From: Planktotalea arctica | Lineage (GTDB): Bacteria; Pseudomonadota; Alphaproteobacteria; Rhodobacterales; Rhodobacteraceae | Length of the DNA stretch: 64,000 bases | Assembly: GCF_002105285.1 (NCBI RefSeq) | Contig: NZ_MUHR01000011.1 | Coordinates: 124,001-188,000, forward strand | Reading direction: 5' to 3' | Shown: positions 27,922 to 36,949 of the stretch, piece after piece | Layout of the letters: each line of letters opens with the position of its first letter | How positions within the stretch are numbered: the first letter of the stretch is position 1 | Position numbers and translations under genes: made by a program | The notes under the pieces: generated by a model | What the model was told of the DNA's origin: nothing | The model's database searches: none | What the model saw: only the letters and a program-made list of their open reading frames with translations

Positions 27922-28415
27922 ACACCCTCGCCCGTCTGATCGCCACAGTTTTCTACGTGGGCCACATGAAGCCTGCGCCGGGCACATGGGGTTCGCTCAT
28001 CGCGCTGCCCATTGGCTTTGCAATCTATCAGATCGGGGGTTTCTGGCTTTTCGCGCTCGCCATCCCCATCGGCTTTCTCAAAGGGTGGTGGGCAACGCAG
28101 CAGATGACCAAGGGCCGCGACAATCACGATCCATCCGAAATCGTCATCGACGAGGTGATCGGCCAATGGATCGCGCTTTTGCCGCTGTTTTACGGCGTCT
28201 GGTTGATGGATATCAGCGCGCTCGCGCTTTGGCCCGGCTGGGTTGCGGCCTTTATTCTGTTTCGTGCATTTGACATTACGAAACCCTGGCTGGTGGGCTG
28301 GGCAGACCGGCGCGACGATGCGCTCGGGGTGATGCTGGATGACGTGATCGCGGGCGTTTTCGCCGCCATTTGCGTTGTGGCATTGGCGGCGCTGTTCCAT
28401 CTGGTTTTGATGTGA
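27918..28415 (+). CDS. pgpA: Phosphatidylglycerophosphatase A
   Basis: Inner-membrane phosphatase of 165 residues that dephosphorylates phosphatidylglycerol phosphate. Family motifs are [27 protein letters not shown] (acidic catalytic residues) and AFDITKPW, with hydrophobic helices between. The ATG overlaps the ispDF stop (ATGA), and the stop overlaps the pncC GTG, so three genes are translationally coupled. Confidence 0.95.
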   Translation: MNTLARLIATVFYVGHMKPAPGTWGSLIALPIGFAIYQIGGFWLFALAIPIGFLKGWWATQQMTKGRDNHDPSEIVIDEVIGQWIALLPLFYGVWLMDISALALWPGWVAAFILFRAFDITKPWLVGWADRRDDALGVMLDDVIAGVFAAICVVALAALFHLVLM

Positions 28416-28888
28416 GCTTTGCCGCGCAAATCCTTGATGTTGCACGCAAACGCAAGATCATGATCACCTGCGCGGAAAGCTGCACGGGCGGCATGATCGC
28501 CGCTGCGCTTACCGATGTTGCTGGCAGTTCTTCGATGTTCGATCGCGGTTTCGTTACCTATACCAACGCCGCCAAGCGCGAAATGCTGGGCGTGTCGGAG
28601 GCGACGCTGGAGGCGCATGGCGCCGTCAGCGAAGCGGTGGCGCGCGAAATGGCGATCGGGGCCTTGAGCGTTTCGCAGGCGCAAATCGCCCTGTCGGTGA
28701 CAGGCATCGCAGGCCCCGGCGGATCAGAGCACAAGCCAGAAGGGCGCGTTTGCTTTGGACTGGCTACGCTAGAAAAAACCCACAGCGAAACCGTCGAATT
28801 CGGAGCCTTGGGCCGCGCATCGGTGCGCGCGGCGGCGCGAGATCACGGCTTGTCGATGATCCTTAGGCATTTTTCCCAAAGCGCCTGA
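28412..28888 (+). CDS. pncC: Nicotinamide-nucleotide amidase, CinA C-terminal domain protein
   Basis: Cytoplasmic amidase of 158 residues converting nicotinamide mononucleotide to nicotinate mononucleotide in NAD recycling. Motifs are TCAESCTGGMIAAALTDVAG with the proposed catalytic serine, FVTYTNAAKREMLGV and SVTGIAGPGG. Only the CinA C-terminal domain is present, the usual stand-alone form. I chose the GTG at 28412, which overlaps the pgpA TGA; an upstream in-frame ATG would sit deep inside pgpA. Confidence 0.93.
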   Translation: MSFAAQILDVARKRKIMITCAESCTGGMIAAALTDVAGSSSMFDRGFVTYTNAAKREMLGVSEATLEAHGAVSEAVAREMAIGALSVSQAQIALSVTGIAGPGGSEHKPEGRVCFGLATLEKTHSETVEFGALGRASVRAAARDHGLSMILRHFSQSA

Positions 28889-28933
28889 TTTTTGCGCAAA
28901 TCCGCGAATTACCTGCTTAATGGGCGGGCAGTT

Positions 28934-28945
28934 GTGCATTTGCAC
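28934..28945. promoter_or_regulatory. Palindrome upstream of amtB, possible regulator site
   Basis: GTGCATTTGCAC is a 12-base inverted repeat (GTGCA, TT, TGCAC), 88 bases before the amtB start. Its half-sites resemble the TGCAC element recognised by NtrC proteins, though the spacing is shorter than the enteric consensus. NtrC control is inferred from the gene and the nearby ntr operon. Confidence 0.35.
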
Positions 28946-29032
28946 GATCCTTACGCTGCGCCGCCTCTTTTTAAGGCACTTCGCGCCCGTCACAGAGACC
29001 TCCAAGAATAATTCATCAAAAGGAGGCCCGCG

Positions 29033-30211
29033 ATGAACGGTGCCGATACTGCCTGGATCATGATCGCAACCGCGCTGGTCCTATTCATGACGCTCCCCGG
29101 CCTTGCGCTTTTTTACGGCGGCCTCGTGCGTGCGCGCAATGTGCTGAGCGTGTTCATGCACTGCTACGCCATTGCCTGCCTGATGAGCATTTTGTGGCTC
29201 GCTTTCGGCTATTCCATCGCATTTGGCGATGCGAATCCGTTTTGGGGCGGGCTTGGAAAATCCTTCCTGAACGGTGTCACCGCCGATAGCCTGTCTGGCA
29301 CTTTGCCGGAAATCCTGTTCTTCGCATTCCAGATGACCTTTGCGATCATCACCCCCGCGCTGATCGTCGGTGCATATGTAGAGCGGGTCGGTTTCGGCTT
29401 TGTCATGCTGTTTTCGGGCGCATGGATGCTGCTATGCTATGCGCCTGTGGTGCATTGGATCTGGGGCGGCGGGTTCCTGTCGGACGGCGGTATCTTCGGC
29501 GAAACGGGCGTGCGCGATTTTGCCGGCGGCATCGTGGTGCATGAGACCGCAGGCCTTGCCGCCTTGCTCATCGCTATCTTCCTTGGACCGCGCGAGAACC
29601 AGAGCACACCGCCGCACAACCCCGGTTTTGTAATGATTGGCGCAGCAATGCTCTGGGTGGGCTGGTTCGGCTTTAACGGTGGCTCGCAGCTCGCCGCCGA
29701 TGGCGGCGCGGCGATGGCGATTACAGTCACGCATATTTCGGCGGCGACGGCTTCGCTGTCTTGGGCCTTGTGGGAGAAGATGAAATTCGGCAAAGCCTCC
29801 CTTGTGGGGATCGTCACCGGCACGATTGCGGGACTTGCCTCGATCACGCCCGCCTCTGGCTTCGTCGGCCCCGTTGAGGCGCTGATTATCGGCGCAGTCG
29901 CAGGCATCTTGTGTCAAGAAGCGGTGCTGCTTATTCGCAACCGCCTCAAGATCGACGACACCTTGGATGTTTTCGCCGTGCACGGCGTCGGCGGTATCTT
30001 CGGCACGATCATGATCGCGGTTTTCGGGGCGGGCACATGGGCGGCGCAACTGGGCGGTCTGTTGATCGTTGGCGTTTACACCACGATCGTCACCATCGCG
30101 TTGATCTATATCGTCAAGGCGATCACGCCGCTGCGCGTTGATCTCGAGACCGAGACCAATGGTCTTGATCTGGCGGTCCACGGCGAGCGCGCTTACGATA
30201 TGTCCTCGTAA
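29033..30211 (+). CDS. amtB: Ammonium transporter AmtB
   Basis: Trimeric inner-membrane ammonium channel of 392 residues with about 11 helices. Recognisable blocks are FMTLPGLALFYGGLVRARN, FAGGIVVHETAG with one pore histidine, GWFGFNGGSQLAADG, and HGVGGIFGTIM with the second pore histidine. There is a perfect ribosome site (aaggagg). The usual upstream partner glnK is not adjacent. A strong terminator follows. Expression under nitrogen limitation is expected from the family. Confidence 0.96.
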   Translation: MNGADTAWIMIATALVLFMTLPGLALFYGGLVRARNVLSVFMHCYAIACLMSILWLAFGYSIAFGDANPFWGGLGKSFLNGVTADSLSGTLPEILFFAFQMTFAIITPALIVGAYVERVGFGFVMLFSGAWMLLCYAPVVHWIWGGGFLSDGGIFGETGVRDFAGGIVVHETAGLAALLIAIFLGPRENQSTPPHNPGFVMIGAAMLWVGWFGFNGGSQLAADGGAAMAITVTHISAATASLSWALWEKMKFGKASLVGIVTGTIAGLASITPASGFVGPVEALIIGAVAGILCQEAVLLIRNRLKIDDTLDVFAVHGVGGIFGTIMIAVFGAGTWAAQLGGLLIVGVYTTIVTIALIYIVKAITPLRVDLETETNGLDLAVHGERAYDMSS

Positions 30212-30235
30212 ACGCTCAACATTTTGCAACCTATA

Positions 30236-30263
30236 GGCGGGCGCTCACACGTCCGCCTTTTTT
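30236..30263 (+). terminator. Intrinsic terminator after amtB
   Basis: GGCGGGCG pairs with CGTCCGCC (one G-U pair) across a six-base loop, followed by six T residues. It also separates the convergent alkB-like gene. Confidence 0.85.
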
Positions 30264-30268
30264 ATGCG

Positions 30269-31279
30269 CTAGGTTTGGTTTTCCCACTCGGCCAAGCGCG
30301 GGTCCATCACGCGCCGCCAGAGCGGCGGGATCAGCGCGATCACCGCCATCATCGGCAAGCTGTAGGGGAGCATGGGCATCTGCGCCGCAACCAGTTGTAG
30401 CGCCGGGTATGCGCGCGCGGGGTGCGTGTGATGATCCGAGTGGCGCGGCGCATTGAGCATCATCGCGCCGGAAAAGCGATGCGGCGTGTTCCAGCTATGT
30501 TGCGGACCAACCGGCTCGGGTTTGCCATTTTCCAACATTTTACGGCGCAGGCCATAGTGCTGCACATAATCGCTCAGGAAGATTTGCAACTGCGCATAAA
30601 GCCCCAGAAGCGCGATCAAAACCACGCCCACCGCGCCGCCAATGGCAAAGCCGGCAAGCAGCGTCGCGGCTGCGCCAAGGTTATAAGACAAATAAGGATG
30701 CTGCGCGCCCGGCTTCAGCCGCTTGGCTTCGGCGGCATAGCCCTTGCGATACGATCCGATCCAGGCACGTCCGAAAAAACGCCAGAACCCACGCCCTTTG
30801 GGTGCCGAAACAGGGTCCTCGGCCGTGCCCACATGCACATGATGCACCAGCGGATGCGCAGAGGCGTGATGCCCCATCAGGATCGACATATAGACCGCCC
30901 TGCCAAGGCGGCGCAGCGCGCGCTGGGGGCGGTGGATCAGCTCATGCGCGTTGGGATGGCCGATCTGGCCCACAAAGAGCGCAGTGGCAAGAAAAAGCGC
31001 GAGTTTTTGCGAGACGGGCAGCATGCTTTGGGTGAGTGCGAAAAGAACGGTTCCCAAGACGATGAAATGCGCAAATGCGAGTGTGACGTTCAAGGCGTTC
31101 GAGCTGGGAAATTCCGCCTCTGGATCGCTGTTCCCCAGCGCTTCGGGGGTGAGGCGGTCAATGCCATAGGCGAAAAGCGTAATGTAAATCAGCGCGGCCC
31201 AGACCCAAGCGCCACCAAAAAGTGCGCCCGCGAGAAGCAAAAAGACGATGCCAAAGGTGGCAGCAATGAATTTGAACAT
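30269..31279 (-). CDS. alkB: AlkB-like membrane di-iron hydroxylase (alkane 1-monooxygenase family)
   Basis: Integral membrane non-heme di-iron oxygenase of 336 residues, which in characterised relatives hydroxylates terminal methyl groups of alkanes. The histidine boxes are complete: His112-Glu-Leu-Ile-His116, the cluster HHASAHPLVHHVH at 137-149, the AlkB signature SDYVQHYGLRR and the last box NAPRHSDHHTHP. The protein is shorter than classical AlkB (about 400). No rubredoxin or reductase gene is nearby, so electron donors must be elsewhere. Fatty-acid or sterol-type substrates are possible alternatives. A good ribosome site (gaggcc) precedes the ATG. It lies downstream of the COQ10-like gene on the same strand. 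Confidence 0.85.
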   Translation of the reverse strand: MFKFIAATFGIVFLLLAGALFGGAWVWAALIYITLFAYGIDRLTPEALGNSDPEAEFPSSNALNVTLAFAHFIVLGTVLFALTQSMLPVSQKLALFLATALFVGQIGHPNAHELIHRPQRALRRLGRAVYMSILMGHHASAHPLVHHVHVGTAEDPVSAPKGRGFWRFFGRAWIGSYRKGYAAEAKRLKPGAQHPYLSYNLGAAATLLAGFAIGGAVGVVLIALLGLYAQLQIFLSDYVQHYGLRRKMLENGKPEPVGPQHSWNTPHRFSGAMMLNAPRHSDHHTHPARAYPALQLVAAQMPMLPYSLPMMAVIALIPPLWRRVMDPRLAEWENQT

Positions 31280-31342
31280 GAAACGGCCTCTATACTGTCG
31301 CGCAGCACTGCTACCTTGGCAGTTTGACCAATTCAGGGCAAC

Positions 31343-31798
31343 TTACACACTTGGCCCATATAGCGCCTCAGCGCGGCTCTCGAAGGCGCGTACGATGCGC
31401 TGCATTGCCTCGTTGAAGACCAGACCGATCAGGCGTTGCAGAATCGCGTTCTTGAACTCGAAATCCACGAAGAACTGCACATCACAGCCGCCGCCTTGCG
31501 CATCGGCGAAAGCCCAGTTGGATTTCATGTATTTGAACGGCCCATCGAGATATTCCGTGTCGATTTTCTTATCCTGCGCGAACAAAATGACGCGGCTGCC
31601 AAAGCGTTCGCGGAACACTTTGAAACTGATCACCAAATCGGCCAACATCACCTCGCGCGCGCTATCCCCTTCGCGCGAGCGGATGCGCGCAGCTGCGCAC
31701 CACGGCAAAAATTCGGGGTAGGATGCAACATCGGCAACCAGATCATACATCTGCTGCGCGCTGTAGGGCATGTGGCGGTTTTCAGAATGGGTTGGCAT
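31343..31798 (-). CDS. COQ10/RatA-like START-domain protein
   Basis: Helix-grip lipid-binding protein of 151 residues. [22 protein letters not shown] is the family's hallmark, with LPWCAAARI after it and the long C-terminal helix [20 protein letters not shown]. Members bind ubiquinone (COQ10) or, as RatA, have been linked to ribosome association, so databases name it a type II toxin; nothing here suggests a toxin-antitoxin pair. I chose the ATG at 31798; the longer frame start is unlikely. The alkB-like gene follows 63 bases downstream on the same strand, and hpt is divergent. Confidence 0.88.
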   Translation of the reverse strand: MPTHSENRHMPYSAQQMYDLVADVASYPEFLPWCAAARIRSREGDSAREVMLADLVISFKVFRERFGSRVILFAQDKKIDTEYLDGPFKYMKSNWAFADAQGGGCDVQFFVDFEFKNAILQRLIGLVFNEAMQRIVRAFESRAEALYGPSV

Positions 31799-31869
31799 GG
31801 GCGGGCATTTCCCGTTATCTCGGATGCGCTGCATGTCTTACGCATGGGCGGGAAATTCAAGGGGAAGCT

Positions 31870-32409
31870 ATGTCAGAGCGGCCATATGTCATCGATCAAA
31901 TGATCTCAGCCAAGTCCATCGCGGCGCGAATCGAAGAGTTATGCACGGAAATTCACAATGAATTCGAGGGTACCGACAAGCTGGTTGTCGTCGGCCTGTT
32001 GCGCGGCTCGTTCGTGTTTATCGCAGATCTGGTGCGCGAGTTGGACCTGCCTGTGGAGGTGGACTTCCTCGAAGCCTCCTCTTACGGGGACGGTATGGAG
32101 AGTTCGCGAGAAGTTCGTATTCTCAAAGACTTGCGCGGCGCAATTGAAGCACGCGACGTGCTGGTCGTGGAAGATATCGTCGACACGGGGCACACGCTTA
32201 ACCACGTCACCAATCTGTTGAAATCACGCAATCCCGCGCGGCTGAAAAGCATCGCGCTTTTGGACAAACCCTCGCGGCGCGAAGTGGATTTCAAGGCCGA
32301 TTGGACAGGCTTTGAAATTCCCGATGAATTTGTCGTCGGTTACGGCATCGATTTTGCGCAGCGTAATCGCAACCTGCCCTATATCGGCACGGTCCGGTTT
32401 ATCGATTAA
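31870..32409 (+). CDS. hpt: Hypoxanthine phosphoribosyltransferase
   Basis: Purine-salvage enzyme of 179 residues forming IMP (and possibly GMP) from the free base and [24 protein letters not shown] is the N-terminal PPi loop region, [12 protein letters not shown] the flexible loop, and [14 protein letters not shown] the PRPP-binding motif. The ATG at 31870 has a strong aagggga ribosome site. The stop is followed by composite 3' element copy 5. Confidence 0.94.
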   Translation: MSERPYVIDQMISAKSIAARIEELCTEIHNEFEGTDKLVVVGLLRGSFVFIADLVRELDLPVEVDFLEASSYGDGMESSREVRILKDLRGAIEARDVLVVEDIVDTGHTLNHVTNLLKSRNPARLKSIALLDKPSRREVDFKADWTGFEIPDEFVVGYGIDFAQRNRNLPYIGTVRFID

Positions 32410-32447
32410 GGTGCCTAAATACGATCGCTTTGGCGATCGGACCGGGT

Positions 32448-32479
32448 GGGGGCGCTGCCCCCGTCCATCATGGATGGAC
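32448..32479 (+). terminator. Paired hairpins downstream of hpt
   Basis: GGGGGC (32448-32453) pairs with GCCCCC (32457-32462) and GTCCATC (32463-32469) with GATGGAC (32473-32479). A third, CGATCGC/GCGATCG, lies at about 32412-32429. The same order of hairpins followed by the conserved core is found at 11011-11071 in reverse complement. Confidence 0.6.
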
Positions 32480-32508
32480 TCCCCCGAGGTATTTCGGGAC
32501 CAGAGAAG
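32480..32508 (+). repeat. 3'-end intergenic element, copy 5 (downstream of hpt)
   Basis: Plus strand: TCCCCCGAGGTATTTCGGGA then CCAGAGAAG. Nearly identical to copy 2 and similar to copy 7; it is the only plus-strand copy and follows the only plus-strand gene concerned. Confidence 0.65.
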
Positions 32509-32516
32509 GATAAATC

Positions 32517-32927
32517 CTATTGCGCAGCAGCAGCGGTTTCGCGAATCCGCTGGATCATGGCGGCAAGCCCGTTGGAGCGCTGCGCGGAGAGGTGATCGTT
32601 AAGGCCAAGGCGGCCAAGTTCACCCCTTGCGTCGATCCCATTGATTTCGCCGACGGGCATATTGTTATAAAGCATGCGCAGCACAGCAATGAGGCCGTTG
32701 ACGATCATCGCATCGCTTTCGCCGTCAAAGCGGAAGACGCCGCCTTCGATTTTCGGATGCAACCAGACCTGACTGGCACAGCCATCGACTTTGGTTGCAG
32801 GCACTTTCAGCGCATTCTCGAGCGGCGGCATCGCTTTGCCCTGCTCGATCACGTGGCGATAGCGCTCTTCCCAGTCCTCGAGGAATTCGAAGTCTTCGAC
32901 GATCTCTTCAAATGCGGCATTGGCCAT
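32517..32927 (-). CDS. sufE: Sulfur-acceptor protein SufE
   Basis: Cytoplasmic protein of 136 residues that takes persulfide sulfur from the cysteine desulfurase SufS for Fe-S cluster assembly. The sulfur-accepting Cys50 lies in TKVDGCASQVWL, the family signature. The C-terminal helix contains SAQRSNGLAAMI. An ideal ribosome site (aggag) precedes the ATG at 32927. No other suf genes are adjacent, so this is an unlinked sufE copy. Confidence 0.94.
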   Translation of the reverse strand: MANAAFEEIVEDFEFLEDWEERYRHVIEQGKAMPPLENALKVPATKVDGCASQVWLHPKIEGGVFRFDGESDAMIVNGLIAVLRMLYNNMPVGEINGIDARGELGRLGLNDHLSAQRSNGLAAMIQRIRETAAAAQ

Positions 32928-33054
32928 TTGGAATACTCCTGCTTTTCGTCTCTATGAGGTAGGTGGACACACGGCAAACGTCCAGTGCGCCTTGGCGCTT
33001 TTCAACGCCGCCCGGATGGGATAAATCAAAAGCGAGCAAAGACGAGGCCCAGAT

Positions 33055-33564
33055 ATGTCACTCACACGCCCCCTTTTGATATGCAGCGCATTGGCCCTTG
33101 CAGGCTGCGGCGGCGGTTTGGCGAATTCCGTGGTCAATCCGATGAACTGGTTCGGCAATGCGCGCTCGGAAGTGATCGATCCCGAGTATGCGGGAAACGC
33201 GCTTATTCCCTCGCGCGGTCTGTCGCGGCGGCCCGCTGCAATCTATCAAGGGCAAGCAATAGACCAGATTTCCGAGCTACGACTGGAACGGCGCCCGGGC
33301 GGCGCATTGATCCATGTGATCGGAGTCGGCGATGTAATCGGTTATTATGACGCGCGCCTCGAGCCTGACAATGAAGAGGGCGCAGTGAACGGCGTGCTCG
33401 CCTATACGCTTAAAGCGGTGCGCCCGGCAACGAGTGTCGGGGTCGGCGGGAAAGCTGCGCGCGAAATCAGCGTCGCACGATTCGTCAGCGATCAGGATCT
33501 TGCAGGCGTCAAAACCGTCACCGTCAGAGGCGCACGCAACCAGCAGAGCACGCGGCGACGCTAG
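33055..33564 (+). CDS. Small predicted lipoprotein
   Basis: A 169-residue protein with a lipoprotein signal peptide: LALAGC places the lipidated cysteine at residue 18, followed by Gly-rich residues that do not suggest inner-membrane retention. The mature part (VVNPMNWFG, RRPAAIYQGQAIDQISELRL) has no enzyme motif I recognise and is predicted to be a small beta-rich domain ending in a basic tail. A gagg ribosome site precedes the ATG. It stands between sufE and rnd and is convergent with rnd. Function unknown; cell-envelope location is inferred from the lipobox. Confidence 0.82.
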   Translation: MSLTRPLLICSALALAGCGGGLANSVVNPMNWFGNARSEVIDPEYAGNALIPSRGLSRRPAAIYQGQAIDQISELRLERRPGGALIHVIGVGDVIGYYDARLEPDNEEGAVNGVLAYTLKAVRPATSVGVGGKAAREISVARFVSDQDLAGVKTVTVRGARNQQSTRRR

Positions 33565-33584
33565 AGCGCGCCGCGCCTTTGCGC

Positions 33585-34742
33585 TTAAACCGGCACCAAC
33601 ATCACATCGTTGCCATTGGCCGCCAGCGCGATCTTGCCATCGCAGAGCTTGAGTGCGTCTTCGCCAAAGACTTCAAAACGCCAGCCTTGTAGCGCGCTGA
33701 CATCACGCTCGCCCGCGGCGATCGCATCCAGATCAGAGGCCGGCGCGACCAGTTTGGACGCCACGCCCACAGAGGCGGTCTTGGTCTTCAGCAAAACACG
33801 CAGCAAATCAGCGAGCGCCGGATTGACCTGAAGTTTCTCGCGCGATCGATCGACGCGGGGCAGATCGCTTTCGGGGCAGTTCATACCGGTTTTGACCGCT
33901 GCGAGAATGCCCTCGGCGATATCACCGCGCCGTGCATCGCGCAAAAGCAGACGCGAGCGGCCGAGTTCCGCATGGTCCTTGGGCTTGGTCGCGGCCAATT
34001 CACCAAGGGCATCGTCTTTGTAGACGCGGCTGCGCGGCACGTCCTTGGTTTGCGCATAATTCTCGCGAAACCGCGCCAATTCACGAACGATGGCCAGAAA
34101 ACGCGGGCCGGTGTTGCGCGTTTTCACCCGCATCCAGGCGTTTTCAGGACGCGTAATGTAGGTTTCGGGATCGGTGAGAATTTGCATTTCCTCATCGACC
34201 CAATGCGAGCGTCCGGCATCTTTCAGCTTTTTGGCAAGAAATTCATAGACTTGACGCAGATGCGTAACATCGGCCAACGCATATGTGGATTGCGCATCGC
34301 TCAAGGGACGGCGCGACCAATCGGTGAAGCGCGAAGATTTATCAAGCTCGTGCTTGGCGATCTTGCGCACCAGTGTCTCATAGCCCACTTGCTCGCCAAA
34401 GCCGCAGACCATGGAGGCGACTTGCGTGTCAAAGAGCGGCGCGGGAATGACGCCTGCATCCACCTGAAAAATTTCGATGTCCTGCCGTGCGGCGTGAAAC
34501 ACCTTGACTACGGAAGTGTCGCGAAACAGATCATAGAGCGGATCGAGCGAAATGCCCGGGGCCAACGGATCAACAAGGCAGCCGTTACTGTCGTCCTTGC
34601 CCGGCATCGCAAGCTGCACGAGGCAGAGCTTGGCGTAATAGGTGCGTTCGCGTAAAAACTCTGTATCAACAGTGACATAGGGATGTTTTCGCGCTTCGCT
34701 GCAATAGGCGGCAAGGGCGTCAGTCGTGGTGATGATTTGCAT
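33585..34742 (-). CDS. rnd: Ribonuclease D
   Basis: 3'-5' exoribonuclease of 385 residues active in tRNA maturation. The DEDDy active site is visible as VTVDTEFLRE (Exo I), VFHAARQDIE (Exo II) and STYALADVTHL (Exo III). Residues 200-385 carry the HRDC domains. The gene is downstream of purM-purN on the same strand with 68 bases between. Confidence 0.95.
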   Translation of the reverse strand: MQIITTTDALAAYCSEARKHPYVTVDTEFLRERTYYAKLCLVQLAMPGKDDSNGCLVDPLAPGISLDPLYDLFRDTSVVKVFHAARQDIEIFQVDAGVIPAPLFDTQVASMVCGFGEQVGYETLVRKIAKHELDKSSRFTDWSRRPLSDAQSTYALADVTHLRQVYEFLAKKLKDAGRSHWVDEEMQILTDPETYITRPENAWMRVKTRNTGPRFLAIVRELARFRENYAQTKDVPRSRVYKDDALGELAATKPKDHAELGRSRLLLRDARRGDIAEGILAAVKTGMNCPESDLPRVDRSREKLQVNPALADLLRVLLKTKTASVGVASKLVAPASDLDAIAAGERDVSALQGWRFEVFGEDALKLCDGKIALAANGNDVMLVPV

Positions 34743-34810
34743 GTGCGATGGCTCTTTGGGCTGTGCTTAGAGGCGTGGGTTACGCGATTTATTCAATAAA
34801 ATAAAGGCCT

Positions 34811-35407
34811 TCATGACAGGCTCTGACGCGAGGTTTGAAAATTTCCCGCGAAGGCGCGCAAGGCATCGGGGTAAATGCGGTGTTCCGCAGCCAACACGCG
34901 CGCGGCCAGCGATCCTGGCGTGTCGCCCTCAAGAACAGGCACGCGCGCCTGCGCGAGGATAGGGCCATCGTCGAGCTTTGCGGTCACGCCGTGCACTGTG
35001 CATCCGGCCTCAGCATCGCCTGCCTCAAGCGCGCGCGCATGGGTGTGCAGGCCTTTGTATTTGGGCAAAAGCGAGGGGTGAATATTAAGCATCCGTCCCT
35101 CGAAACGGTCGATGAAATGCGGGGTAAGCACGCGCATGAAGCCCGCAAGGCAAATGATGTCGGCCCCGGCCGTCTCCAGCTTGGTGATCAATGCCGCTTC
35201 AAACGCGACGCGATCACTGCCGTAGGGCCGGTGATCCACCACAGCCGTGGGCACGCCAAGCGCCGCAGCCTTGGCCAGTCCGCCAGCATCGGCGCGATTG
35301 GTCAGAACGAGGCACGGGCTGGCGGGATGATCCGCGTCCATGCTCTCCAGCAGCTTGAGCATATTGGAGCCGCCACCGGAAATCAGGATCGCGGCGCGCA
35401 GTGTCAA
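34811..35407 (-). CDS. purN: Phosphoribosylglycinamide formyltransferase
   Basis: Third step of de novo purine synthesis, using 10-formyltetrahydrofolate to formylate GAR; 198 residues, cytoplasmic. [10 protein letters not shown] binds the substrate phosphate, and the catalytic segment is [16 protein letters not shown] with Asn and His, with the Asp in [10 protein letters not shown]. Its ATG overlaps the purM stop (ATGA), so translation is coupled. Confidence 0.96.
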   Translation of the reverse strand: MTLRAAILISGGGSNMLKLLESMDADHPASPCLVLTNRADAGGLAKAAALGVPTAVVDHRPYGSDRVAFEAALITKLETAGADIICLAGFMRVLTPHFIDRFEGRMLNIHPSLLPKYKGLHTHARALEAGDAEAGCTVHGVTAKLDDGPILAQARVPVLEGDTPGSLAARVLAAEHRIYPDALRAFAGNFQTSRQSLS

Positions 35408-36456
35408 AGCAGCGCGCCCGTGTATCGCACCTCGCCTGTGTCTGTGACATGCCCAAGGCGGGCAACGGTTTCGCCCTGCCCTTCAAGCAGCGAGATCAGC
35501 GCCTCGGCGCACGCAGCATCGACGCTTAGAACCATGCCCATACCGCAGTTGAACGTCTTGAGCATTTCTGCGTCCGTAATATTGCCAGTTTCGGCCATCC
35601 ACTTGAAAACAGGGGGTAAGTCCCACGCGTTCAGGTCAATTTCGATGCCGCAGCCCGCCGGCAATACCCGGGGGATATTCTCGGTGAGGCCACCGCCTGT
35701 AATATGAGCCAGCGCATGTACCCCCCCTGCCCTGATCGCCGTGAGCGCTTGCTTCACATAAAGCCGCGTTGGCGTCAGTAGGGCCGCGCCAAGACTGCCC
35801 TCGCTGAACGGGCTGGCATCGTCCCAGCCAAGGCCAGACATTTCGACCAGTTTGCGCACCAGAGAGTAGCCGTTTGAATGCACCCCGTCCGACGCGAGGC
35901 CAAGCAAAACGTCGCCGGAGCGCACATCGCTGGGGAGTTCGCTGCCACGCTCCATCGCACCGACGGAAAAGCCTGCAAGGTCGAAATCGCCCTTTGGGTA
36001 CATTCCCGGCATTTCAGCCGTTTCGCCGCCGATCAGCGCGCAATTTGAACGTACGCAGCCCTCTGCAATGCCCTCGATGATGCGCGCCGCCACATCGGTA
36101 TCGAGCTCGCCCGTTGCGAAATAATCAAGGAAAAACAATGGCTCCGCACCTTGGCATACCAGGTCGTTGACGCACATGGCCACCAGATCGATGCCGACGC
36201 CGTCCACAAGGCCGGTGTCGATGGCGATGCGCAGCTTGGTGCCCACGCCGTCGGTCGCGCCGACAAGGATCGGATCGCTATATCCTGCGGCTTTCAAATC
36301 AAAAAGCGCACCAAAACCGCCGAGGCCGGACATCACGCCAGAGCGGTTCGTGCGCTTGGCCGCGGGTTTGATCCGCTCGACCAACGCATTGCCCGCATCG
36401 ATATCAACCCCTGCATCCGCATATGTGATGCCGCTCTTGCCGCTTTGATCGCTCAT
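35404..36456 (-). CDS. purM: Phosphoribosylformylglycinamidine cyclo-ligase
   Basis: Fifth step of purine synthesis (AIR synthetase), 350 residues. Motifs: [20 protein letters not shown] at the N-terminus, [39 protein letters not shown] and [11 protein letters not shown], then [16 protein letters not shown]. The ATG at 36456 has ggag eight bases upstream. It heads the purMN operon, in the conserved alphaproteobacterial order. No purine riboswitch is apparent in the 110 bases before it. Confidence 0.96.
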   Translation of the reverse strand: MSDQSGKSGITYADAGVDIDAGNALVERIKPAAKRTNRSGVMSGLGGFGALFDLKAAGYSDPILVGATDGVGTKLRIAIDTGLVDGVGIDLVAMCVNDLVCQGAEPLFFLDYFATGELDTDVAARIIEGIAEGCVRSNCALIGGETAEMPGMYPKGDFDLAGFSVGAMERGSELPSDVRSGDVLLGLASDGVHSNGYSLVRKLVEMSGLGWDDASPFSEGSLGAALLTPTRLYVKQALTAIRAGGVHALAHITGGGLTENIPRVLPAGCGIEIDLNAWDLPPVFKWMAETGNITDAEMLKTFNCGMGMVLSVDAACAEALISLLEGQGETVARLGHVTDTGEVRYTGALL

Positions 36457-36566
36457 GAAAGTCTCCAGCCCTATTCGCTTTGCGCTGCGGTTACCTTATA
36501 GCGCGCATCTGTGCAATCTGCCTGCTTGACGCGGATGCGCCTTATGCTAATCAAAGGCGCAAGGTA

Positions 36567-36643
36567 GGGCCTGTAGCTCAATTGGTTAGAGCAGCGTGCT
36601 CATAACGCGTTGGTTGCAGGTTCAAGTCCTGCCGGGCCTACCA
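36567..36643 (+). tRNA. tRNA with CAT anticodon, most likely tRNA-Ile2 (lysidine type)
   Basis: A complete 77-base cloverleaf with encoded CCA. Acceptor GGGCCTG pairs with CGGGCCT using two G-U pairs; the D arm is GCTC/GAGC, the T arm GCAGG-TTCAAGT-CCTGC. The anticodon CAT is at 36601-36603 within CTCATAA. C4-G69 and C5-G68 with discriminator A73 are features recognised by TilS in E. coli tRNA-Ile2, whose C34 becomes lysidine to read AUA; elongator tRNA-Met usually lacks them. Elongator Met is the alternative. Confidence 0.9.
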
Positions 36644-36949
36644 AACATCATTTATGATCACTTCATTACAGGATCTTAGGCGGATTTCCGACGAACCTTT
36701 CAGATTGGCTCGTCTAGTTTTGATTCGCTTTTGTGCCGCCTAGTCGTGAAAACGCTGACTAAGCTATGTCCCGTAGCCCAATCGTCTCACAGTATTTTTG
36801 AGCCATAGCCAGCGCGGCGCACACGCTGACCGCCATGATTTCATGGCATAGCCCATTGGCCTCGGAACTCCAGCCTTGTCGCCAGCGCTCCCGCCAAGGC
36901 GGGATGGATCGCAGGGCCGCTCGCACCTGTTGCGGGGAGCTTTGCCTGC
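36644..36949. other. 306-base region between the tRNA gene and the autotransporter end
   Basis: No gene is supported. A minus-strand frame from a GTG at 36926 to a TAG at 36759 could encode 55 residues (containing GLCHEIMAVSVCAALAMAQ), but it has no ribosome site and is short enough to be chance; a remnant of a lost gene is possible. I looked for a repeat of the tRNA 3' end that would mark an attachment site and saw none. Confidence 0.4.

Noticed and set aside
28889-29032. Sigma-54 promoter upstream of amtB
   Set aside because: No acceptable TGGCAC-N5-TTGCT match is present, and NtrC here lacks the sigma-54 contact loop.
31343-31798. Toxin of a toxin-antitoxin pair (RatA annotation)
   Set aside because: The protein is a COQ10-like START-domain protein with no adjacent antitoxin; the toxin name comes from database propagation.
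36759-36926. 55-residue minus-strand frame after the autotransporter
   Set aside because: GTG start without ribosome site and unremarkable length for GC-rich DNA; mentioned only in the gap note.
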